A DNA stretch of 64,000 nt. Source: Nymphaea colorata (lineage: Eukaryota; Streptophyta; Magnoliopsida; Nymphaeales; Nymphaeaceae). The notes beneath the pieces are model-generated. The model did no database searches and was not told the origin of the DNA. It was given only the letters and a program-made list of their open reading frames with translations. The DNA lies in contig NC_045148.1 in assembly GCF_008831285.2 (NCBI RefSeq), positions 7,321,001 to 7,385,000 of the forward strand, in the 5' to 3' direction. A program made the position numbers and the translations under genes. Below, in pieces: positions 12,535 through 22,500 of this stretch; positions within the stretch are counted from its first letter, which is position 1, and each line of letters opens with the position of its first letter.

Positions 12535-12805
12535 TAGGGCTTATTCATGAGTTGAGTTGAGTCGAGCTCAAGAGCTCGACTCGACTGAACTCATATATTG
12601 CTTGGCTCAAGCTCGGTGAACTCGGCTAGTTTAAGTTTGTTTACCAACTTCCAATTTAACTTGGTCTCTTTTTTTTTTTAAAAAAATTGTAAATTATTAA
12701 AAAATATCCTAAATTAAATGAGTTGAATCGAATCGAGTTCATGTAACTTAGCTTGTTTATAAACTTTGTGTTTTCACGAGCTCAACTCGTTTACAAACCC
12801 AAACT
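12535..12805. mobile_element. CGAGCTCGAG-family MITE, decayed
   Basis: It starts TAGGGCTTATTCATGAG, then runs through GAGTCGAGCTCAAGAGC words and an AT-rich centre to ACGAGCTCAACTCG. The right terminus is eroded near 12800. It is the fourth member of the family seen at 1, 3464 and 5823. Confidence 0.6.
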
Positions 12806-12899
12806 TCTTAGAAGTGTTTGACTGGAAATTGTTCTGTTTTGTTCTTTTAAGTTGAAAAATCGGAGATCTTAACTGAGATACAAATCGGAGAAGCTGGGA

Positions 12900-13335
12900 T
12901 TGGCACTTGGCAGGGTCAAAGCCCAAGTCATTGAAATAGTGCCGTTCATAGTCGGGCAACAAGCCAACAACTGCAGTCGGCCTGTCCTGCCTTACTGTTG
13001 TCGGGCCGACCGTCCGCCCCTCCAGCAAACCCAGGAGCCTTCTCCTCCGTTGCTGCCGACCGGAAAGTACGATGGCTCCCCTCCCTCCCTCCCTCTCTTC
13101 TACCCCACGGCCGGTTTCCGCTGCCATGGATCTTACTGCTTCTCCTTTTCCTTCCCACCGCCACCTCCATCGACGTGGTAGCAGAGGGCGCCAGAGGGAG
13201 GAGGGAGGGCTGGAGGGTTTAGCTGCGAGAAAAGGAGAGTCGCAGAAAGCGGGCTCTCTCTCTTCAACCCAGAATTCCCAAACTTGATTCTGCCCGCCGT
13301 TAATCCTACCACCTCGGGTTCCAGGTTCTCTCTCT
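12900..13335 (+). promoter_or_regulatory. GC- and CT-rich block, probable 5' leader of the ELMO gene
   Basis: The surroundings are AT-rich, but this block is GC-rich with CCTCCCTCC-type pyrimidine runs and TTCCAG near 13320, typical of a plant 5' UTR and first exon. No start codon here leads cleanly into the ELMO frame. An exon coding the ELMO N-terminus could lie here, but I could not place it. Several short overlapping open frames here look like composition artefacts. Confidence 0.4.
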
Positions 13336-14516
13336 TCGTTATTCTGTCAAATAGTTTAGTATCTTTTCGACTCTCCAATGGCGTTCTCTCTTTTTTTCTC
13401 TCTATTATTATGTTAGAACTTGGTCTCTTTCGCTGTGTGAAATATCAGTGGTGCATTGTTTGTCTGCTTTCTTCCTCTGAATTGTTTTCAACGTACGTGT
13501 CTTGTCTTTTCCATTTTGCTTTCGGGAAAAGGCTACTCACTTTCCGCAGCAGGCTCCCTTTTATGAACACTTGTTTTTATTTTTATTTTTTTCGTTTCTC
13601 GGGGTCAATTTTGCACTTGCTGCCGGGGCCAGAAGGATCAGTAAAAAGTGGTGGTAGTGTGGGATCATTTCATTTGGACATGCATCCTTTTGTAGTGATT
13701 CTGTCAGAGAGGGAGTCGACCTCTTCTCTGCTCCACATTTTCTTCTGCCTCTTCCCTGTTGATGGTACGCAACCAAGACTGAGGTACATTTCCATTACCA
13801 ATCAAATATTTAGCTCTCTACCAACGTACGGGCAAGCAGCATGTGCGGCGTCGGCCTTATCTAATACGATGTGCCGTCTGTTGCTTTGTTGATCAGTAGG
13901 AGGAGAAGGTGGATGATGAGTTACGTTGTTATTGCGTGGTCCGCTTGAGATGAAACTTAGACATAAAAAACTGATTCCTTCGTGTTCATCCTTGAAAAGG
14001 GTCAGATCTTTGTTTATTTTCTTTGAAAGTTCAACATTTTGTTTCTCCAAATGGGAATGCCGACCTCACAGCATTACATATTTAGGCTAAAAAATGTGGG
14101 TTGTCAAGTATTGCTATGGAAGGGAAGTAGTTAATGGAGGTGATTGCACGTATAACTCTTTAAGAGCTTTGAACCGGATGATCTCAGATGTACCGTAGAA
14201 TAGCATTCTGATGCTTTTCTACAGATATTCTTTCTTCATGTAATTCCTGGTATCTTTTGTTAGTCTTTTCTCATCTGGAGAGTTTAACATAAGTTGTAGA
14301 GCAGTGTTCAAGTTGGCCTAGGGAATTTCGTTTCGGAAATTGTTAGTGCGAATGTTTTTAGAGAAACGTGGTCTTCTCCGCAGTATGAAAAGTGTGGTTT
14401 TGCATCAGCACCGGAATTTACCGAATGTGGCCTTTGGACTCCTCTTTTGCACTTGATATGGTCGGAAGTTTCTTTTAAGTTTTTAACCATTTAGTCTTCT
14501 TTGCCGATGAAAGCAG

Positions 14517-14619
14517 GTTCATGAGGATGAGTTGTATAGAACGAGGAGGGGAAAGTGTAAGAAATTCATTTGGGCACGAAATTTGTCTCATGCAGTAGTT
14601 CAATTGGCTCACTGTATTG
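14517..14619 (+). other. Candidate upstream exon of the ELMO gene
   Basis: The segment follows a CAG acceptor and ends before GTGAGT. It is open in one frame for 34 codons plus one base and joins exactly in frame to the exon at 18175 through a split codon (G/CT, Ala). The peptide includes CKKFIWARNLSHAVVQ and reads on into ANAMVG. This resembles the segment before the ELMO domain in longer plant ELMO proteins, as far as I remember them. A TGA lies in frame just upstream, so a further 5' exon would be needed to supply a start. The alternative is a 5' UTR exon with translation starting at ATG 18183. Confidence 0.5.
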
Positions 14620-14752
14620 GTGAGTTATGCTTTCTTGTTCTCAATAAGTCTGCCTTTCCTCTTTTACCTGTGGTGCTAGCCAAAATAATGATTTGATTAG
14701 TTCAACAATATTCCTGTGTGCATTTTAGTGTTTGAACTTATTACTCTAAATG

Positions 14753-16942
14753 ATGTCATTACCTCGATTTGGATCTCTTGTCAAATCTTTAACATTTTTC
14801 TTCTGAAGGTGCTGCGTCTATGGCACTAGATAAAATCAAAGAAAGGGGATTGCTTATGTAAGGCCTTGAATCTAGTCTTAGAACAGTACTGCAACATATG
14901 AGACAAAGGTGAAGAGAAATTTGGTGTAGACAGATTAAAAAACGACCATTAGCTTGTGCCACTTAGGATGGGGAGAACATGTGTATGTGTCCATGAGACA
15001 TGTAAGAGAGAAACAGACAGAGAGAGAATCCTTCCTGATTTCTCAATAAGTCTTTCTTTCTGCTTTTCTCTTTAGTGCTAGCAAAATAATGATTGTAATG
15101 ATTTGGTTGGTTAAATTTTCCTTTCTGCACTATACTGTTTGAGCTCAATTACTTTAAATAATATGACTAGCCTCTCTTGACCTCGTACCAATGTCATTAC
15201 CTCGATTTGGATCTCTTGTCAAATCTTTAACATTTTTCTTCTGAAGGTGCTGCGTCTATGGCACTAGATAAAATCAAAGAAAGGGGATTGCTTATGTAAG
15301 GCCTTGAATCTAGTCTTAGAACAGTACTGCAACATATGAGACAAAGGTGAAGAGAAATTTGGTGTAGACAGATTAAAAAACGACCATTAGCTTGTGCCAC
15401 TTAGGATGGGGAGAACATGTGTATGTGTCCATGAGACATGTAAGAGAGAAACAGACAGAGAGAGAATCCTTCCTGATTTCTCAATAAGTCTTTCTTTCTG
15501 CTTTTCTCTTTAGTGCTAGCAAAATAATGATTGTAATGATTTGGTTGGTTAAATTTTCCTTTCTGCACTATACTGTTTGAGCTCAATTACTTTAAATAAT
15601 ATGACTAGCCTCTCTTGACCTCGTACCAATGTCATTACCTCGATTTGGATCTCTTGTCAAATCTTTAACATTTTTCTTCTGAAGGTGCTGCGTCTATGGC
15701 ACTAGATAAAATCAAAGAAAGGGGATTGCTTATGTAAGGCCTTGAATCTAGTCTTAGAACAGTACTGCAACATATGAGACAAAGGTGAAGAGAAATTTGG
15801 TGTAGACAGATTAAAAAACGACCATTAGCTTGTGCCACTTAGGATGGGGAGAACATGTGTATGTGTCCATGAGACATGTAAGAGAGAAACAGACAGAGAG
15901 AGAATCCTTCCTGATTTCTCAATAAGTCTTTCTTTCTGCTTTTCTCTTTAGTGCTAGCAAAATAATGATTGTAATGATTTGGTTGGTTAAATTTTCCTTT
16001 CTGCACTATACTGTTTGAGCTCAATTACTTTAAATAATATGACTAGCCTCTCTTGACCTCGTACCAATGTCATTACCTCGATTTGGATCTCTTGTCAAAT
16101 CTTTAACATTTTTCTTCTGAAGGTGCTGCGTCTATGGCACTAGATAAAATCAAAGAAAGGGGATTGCTTATGTAAGGCCTTGAATCTAGTCTTAGAACAG
16201 TACTGCAACATATGAGACCAAGGTGAAGAGAAATTTAGTGTAGACAGATTAAAAAACGACCATTAGCTTGTGCCACTTAGGATGGGGAGAACATGTGTAT
16301 GTGTCCATGAGACATGTAAGAGAGAAACAGACAGAGAGAGAATCCTTCCTGATTTCTCAATAAGTCTTTCTTTCTGCTTTTCTCTTTAGTGCTAGCAAAA
16401 TAATGATTGTAATGATTTGGTTGGTTAAATTTTCCTTTCTGCACTATACTGTTTGAGCTCAATTACTTTAAATAATATGACTAGCCTCTCTTGACCTCGT
16501 ACCAATGTCATTACCTCGATTTGGATCTCTTGTCAAATCTTTAACATTTTTCTTCTGAAGGTGCTGCGTCTATGGCACTAGATAAAATCAAAGAAAGGGG
16601 ATTGCTTATGTAAGGCCTTGAATCTAGTCTTAGAACAGTACTGCAACATATGAGACAAAGGTGAAGAGAAATTTGGTGTAGACAGATTAAAAAACGACCA
16701 TTAGCTTGTGCCACTTAGGATGGGGAGAACATGTGTATGTGTCCATGAGACATGTAAGAGAGAAACAGACAGAGAGAGAATCCTTCCTGATTTCTCAATA
16801 AGTCTTTCTTTCTGCTTTTCTCTTTAGTGCTAGCAAAATAATGATTGTAATGATTTGGTTGGTTAAATTTTCCTTTCTGCACTATACTGTTTGAGCTCAA
16901 TTACTTTAAATAATATGACTAGCCTCTCTTGACCTCGTACCA
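14753..16942. repeat. Tandem array, five units of 438 bp, nearly identical
   Basis: Unit starts are at 14753, 15191, 15629, 16067 and 16505. By eye I found only two substitutions, both in the fourth unit near 16220-16237. Diverged partial units flank the array at about 14632-14752 and 16943-17020, which shows the sequence from which it expanded. Each unit holds a pyrimidine-rich tract and AG, then a 49-nt segment ending before GTAAGG (first copy 14809-14857). The array sits wholly inside the intron between 14619 and 18175. The near identity indicates very recent expansion or homogenisation, or an assembly effect. Confidence 0.95.
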
Positions 16943-17020
16943 ACTTTCAGTTTTTATTTTCAAAAAGGTCAGTGTCGATGGCAGTAGATGAAGTCAAAGA
17001 AAGGGGATCCCTTAAGCTAG

Positions 17021-18174
17021 ATGGATGGTAGTTTTTGACAGGCAGGCACATTCTTCCCCTGTTAAAGGGAGGAACTAAGTCACATGGTCTCACCAAAAGA
17101 GTCACTTCATCCAAGTCAACATGACCTAGGTATGGGTGCGGGTGAGGCTTGATGCAGCAACCAATAGCTTGCTTCTTTTTGAAGCATTGGTATAATGATA
17201 ACCTGTTGCTTGTTAATTTTGTTGTTTGTGGATAATTACTGTGTTAGTTTATATACAAAAGTCCTTGCCAAACCAGCATCCTTTGTTTTTTTGAAGAATG
17301 GTGCACCTGCACTTGTTTTACATAGGGGAGGGGAAGAATGTCCCTACTGTATTAAATCAAGGTGAAACAGTCAACGAATATGTCAACTGCAGTTTACCCC
17401 TCTTTCCATTTAGAATGCATGAGAGAGCAGATAATCGGATGAGCTATTCTCCTTTTTAAACATATGCTGTAACACATAAAATCATAAAATTGTTCGGAAC
17501 AACTGTCATGTCCAAAGTGCGGGCTTGAGGCCTGGCACCACTGATGGATGTAATGTCTTATAGAATTCTGTGTACAGGCATCTGCCTGGCTTGTCAAGCT
17601 GTAATGCTTCCTTCAAAATACTGGTAAACTTTGTCCACCACTAATTCATTCCCTGCATATTCACATCCACAACAGTGTCACACAATGATTCCAATTTGCA
17701 ATGAATAGTTTCCTGTTTTTGGTAAGTTATTAGCCAATTAGGTGCATTCCTGGTAGCAATCTTTCGTTTATTAATGCTTGCATATGCCACCTGCCTGCCA
17801 TTTTTAGACAGCCTCCTGTCTGCTATTTTCAAGGATTTCCTGGTCACTTCTTGTGGTGGTTCGTGTAGCTTCTTTATTGTAATTATTTGGCTTTTCTTGA
17901 AGCTAAATTTGTGTATCTTGCTGTTAGTAATGCAATTTGATGGATTTTCTATATTTGGTCCTCACCAGTTTCTTGACCACTATCCATCTTTTCTTGATTG
18001 TGATCATCTTCTTCTTTCTTATGTCAAAGGATTTGTGTTTTTAAAGCTTGACTCAAACTTGCGTGTTGAGGGACATTTAGAAATTTTGCCTTCAAACTTA
18101 AATCTTCAAGGGGCATTCAGAAATTTCCCTTTTTGAATTTACAGAAATTTACTAGTTTCTATTTATTCCTGCAG
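17021..18174 (+). other. Remainder of ELMO intron
   Basis: This is AT-rich intron sequence between the tandem array and the exon at 18175. No additional exon could be supported. The open frame at 17774-18136 is hydrophobic but lacks family resemblance. Confidence 0.5.
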
Positions 18175-18182
18175 CTAATGCT

Positions 18183-19454
18183 ATGGTTGGTCCACATTTA
18201 TGGATTACTGGTCTCTTCTATCGGGCTAGCAACAAGCACCATGGGATTGTTGAGAAGACTACAGATTTTAAATTGACCCCTCTTCAAGTTAGTACTGGTT
18301 TTATAATTCTCTTTCTAGTTGATCTTTTATCAAAGTTCAATTTTCTGTTGCCAATTTAATAAGATATTGCTGCCACACATTATTGCATTTGTTTCAGGAT
18401 TCATCTCTGTTCTGTTGTTTGTATTATTTACCAGAAGGCTAATCTAGAATACTTTTCTGGGGAATGGTTGAAATCTTCATGCTTAAGTGAGTGAAAACAG
18501 TGATTGCTCATCCACTTTTCCCACTGTTCTGTTCCACGAAGAACTTTGGTGTCAGTTTAAAGCCAACTTTTCTTTTCTGCTTTTCTGTTTGTTGAATGAG
18601 ATGCATGATGCATCTTTGGGGGAACACAATGTTATAAGAAATTTTTACAATACAGGCAGCACAAAATTCCTTCTGTGTCATGGGTTGGCCGAAGAAACTC
18701 TTCTGTGTGATATCTTGTTCTGTATCTTAGCAATCCTCACTTTAACTTTTGTGGTTTCTTTGTCTACTTAGCAGGAAGAGCGACTACAGAAACTTCAGGA
18801 TCGGATAGCTGTGCCATTTGATGAGGCATGTCATGAACATCAAGTATTGCTCATTCTTTTTCTCTCATCTATTTGTACCTGTCTGCTGAAAACCATATTG
18901 TCCAAAATTATAAGAACTTCTCATGGTTGTTTGTGTTTATTCGAGTTCATGGTGCCTTACAGTCTAAACATGGGCACCAGGAAGATCTAAGGGAAGTAGT
19001 GGTGTCAGATAAAGATGACCCCGAAAAAAGTGGATTTGTATCTCAAGTCACAAACTCTAAAAACTTGTGAATGTTCAACTGCAAAGAATATGAAAAAACT
19101 TCTCAGTGACATGCAAAACTGGTAAAGAACGATGAAAAAAGAAATCCTTCAAGAAGGTGTAATCACTTAATGCCATAAACTAGTTGGTTAATAAGAAATT
19201 ACTGCTAGAACATGATGTCATCCCCAGGAATTAGAACCCCTATCATACTTTGTTATTAGAAAAGAGGAAACTAGGAACATCTGAATCACTGAACTTTTAT
19301 CAGTCGAGGTTTAGTATCACATGATGGCAGTACGTGGTTCACACTCATCACTGTCAAGTTGTATATTTTCGCACAGGCTAGTACGTGAAAAAATTATTCA
19401 AAAGTTGTATCGCATAACTTCAGGAGCGGGTGCCAGTGCCCGCTCCTCAAGTTA

Positions 19455-19504
<50 letters not shown>

Positions 19505-22500
19505 GTCACGGCTGACTCTTTCAGTCCGTGCGGCACGACAAGAACTTATTTTCCGTCAGCCTTCAAACCATCGAAAGGGGCGCAAAGATCGTTTTGGAAT
19601 GCAAAGTGCATAAAGAAAACAGAGAGTGAATAAGGAAAACTCGCAATGTATTCATCTTGGAAAACTTGTACATCACGGGGGAGGTAAGAAAGGAAAATAA
19701 TCTCAAGTTGCTTACATAGGATGGTCGAAGCCGCATACAAGGATTCTCATGCCGACCACCTAAAACTTAGTAAGCATGTAAAGATGGGTCTTGGGACCGG
19801 GTCTAGGTCCAGACCCGATCCAACTTGTAGCCCTTGTGGGCCTTACTTAAAGACTTGTAACCCTAATTTCTGGTGCTAATGAAATTTCTAAGAGAGATAG
19901 AGTCTGGTTGCTAGTGGGCACCAGTCTTCTTCACCTGCGGTTTTTTCCCTCTAGTTGAAGGGTTTTCCACGTTACATCTGTGTTCGTTTCTCGTTCCCTC
20001 GCTTTTACTGTTTCTACATGGTATCAGAGCCATGACTAGTTTGTGAAATTTTTTGCTGGCCGTGAAGTTCCAGCCCTGACCTTTCCATTGCTCGCTGCTC
20101 TTGTGCCACCGCCGCGGCCGCTGCCGCTTCCATTGTTGCTGTCGATTCCGGCTGCTCTTGCTGCTGCTTTCTAGCTGCAGCCAGCTCACGCCCGTAACTC
20201 TCCATCGCCCGATGTTGTTCCTTCATCGCCCAATGCTATGCCGTCATCGAGCGTCGCCCAGAGTACGCTGGTGCCCAACTCCGTCGCTTCTCATCTGTTG
20301 CTGTAGAGGTCGACTGTTGTGTGCCGGTTGCCGCTGTTCTCCATCCTGTGCTGTCGCCTCCAACACTGTCGCCTGCCTGGTCGCCACAACGTCGTTTGTA
20401 CTCAATTTCGAAGTTGTACCCAAGAAGTTTAGCTAGCCATCTCTGCTGCGTAGGGGTAGAGACTCGTTGCTTGAGCATATATTTCAAGCTGTTCTGGTCG
20501 GTCCTGACCACGAATCGGCGTCCTATGAGGTAGGGACACCACTTTTCCACTGCAATGACGATTGCAAGCAACTCCTTTTCATACGTTGAAAGAGGCTTGG
20601 CTCGGCTAGTAAGAGCTTTCGACATGTATGCAATGGGATGACCCTCCTGTCCGAGGACTGCCGCAACTTCTACATCACATGCATCTGTCTCTATAGTAAA
20701 CGTCTTTGTGAAGTCGGGTAGGGTAAGGACGGGCGCGGTCATCAGGGCCGTTTTTAGTTTGTCGAAGGCGACCCTTGACTTATCGGTCCACAAGAATGCT
20801 CCCTTCTTCAGCATCTGCGTAAGAGGCTGGGCTATTATCCCATAGCCCTGTATAAACCTCCTGTAGTATCCTGTCAGCCCAAGGAAGCCGCGTAGACCTT
20901 TTAAATCCTTGGGCAGTGGCCATCGTTCCATGGCTTGCAACTTTTCGGGGTCTGCCCGAACCCCTTCGCGGGACACTACGTGTCCAAGGTATTCAATTGA
21001 AGACTGTCCAAAGCTACATTTGGACATCTTCGCAAACAATTGGTGCTCTTTAAGAATTTGAAGCGTGATTTCCAGGTGCCTCTGGTGCTGTTCTTCGTTC
21101 TTGCTGTATATCAGGATGTCGTCGAAGAACACTAAAATGAAGTCCCTTAAATGTGCCCGAAACACGTCATTCATACACCTCTGAAAGGTGGCTGGTGCGT
21201 TGGTTAGACCAAAGGGCATAACTAAAAATTCGTAATGCCCGTCGTGTGTTCGGAAGGCTGTCTTCAACACGTCTTCATCATGCATTCGTATTTGATGGTA
21301 ACCGGCCCTAAGGTCAGAAAATAGTGGCGCCGGCCAGCTCATCCAGAAGCTCGTCTATAACTGGTATGGGGTGCCGATCCTTAACGGTCACCTCATTGAG
21401 CGCCCTGTAGTCCACGCAGAACCTCCATGTGTTGTCCTTCTTTTTAACTAAGAGGACGGGCGAGGAGAATGGACTACAACTGGGCCGAATGATGTCGCTC
21501 TGTAGCATTTCTTTCACTAGGCGCTCGATTTCCGCCTTCTGGCTATGCCCATACCTATAGGGCCTGACGTTCACAGGCTCTGCTCCCTGTGTAAGGATGA
21601 TCCGATGGTCATAGGCCCGCTTTGGAGGCAGGCCCTTGGGCTCATCGAAAACCTCTGGAAATCCGTTTAAAACTTTTTGAATTGCGGCCGGAATGGGTTC
21701 TTCTTGCTCGTTGTCCGGCCCTGGCACATCAGTTGCTAAGGCAAGGACCCAACATGCTGGCTGCTCTTGGTTAAGGCATCGTAGAGCAGCCTTAGGACGT
21801 GTATTGCCCGTGAGACCTTGCAAAGTAATCAATTCCTCTTCTCCCTCTGGGGTGAAAGTCATAGTAAAACTCTTCACGTCCCAGTTGATGGCTTTCCAAA
21901 AGAGGAACCATGGCATTCCCAATACCAGGTCGACTCCTTCTAGTGGGATCAGTAAGAAGTCGATTGAGAAGGCTTTCTTGTTTAGCACGACCTCTATACC
22001 TTGCCCTTCATGAAGGCACTTGAGGCGGTAGCCTCCTCCCACAATGATCGTTTGGGGCTTGCTAGATTGTAGCGCGATCTGGCAACGTTTGGCGGCTTCC
22101 TCTGTAAGGAAGTTGTTGGTGGCACCACTATCTAACAATATCAACACTTTGTGCCCGTTGATTCTACCAAAGATACGCATGGCATTGGGTTTGTGGGGGT
22201 CGGTCATGGAGTGAAGAGACTCGGCCTCGTCTACCTTGTTTTCTGACTTGGGGGCCTCTTCTTTTTCCTTTTCCTTCCTCTTGGTTCGTTTCTTGGTTTC
22301 CACTTCCTCTTCAGATGAGGAGCTGGAGCTATACTCTGTATCGCTTGAGGAATCATCATCGGAACAAGACCCACTCTCACTATCGCTGAGTACTTGAATC
22401 CTATTGTAGGATTTACACTGGTGGTTCTTATCCCACTTTTCCTCACACCTAAAGCACAATCCCTTGCGCCTATACTCCTCCATTTGTTTGGGTGTGAGGT

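Noticed and set aside
12946..13222. Several overlapping open frames on both strands in the GC-rich block
   Set aside because: GC-rich 5' leader sequence lacks stop codons by composition. None has motifs or a consistent splice path.
13284..13892. 202-codon plus-strand open frame, hydrophobic and Ser/Phe-rich
   Set aside because: It has no ATG at its start and no family motif, lies in the 5' region or first intron of the ELMO gene, and is best explained as pyrimidine-rich intron sequence.
14963..16900. Five identical 61-codon minus-strand frames
   Set aside because: They are the same chance frame repeated once per 438-bp unit. Their composition is that of intron sequence.
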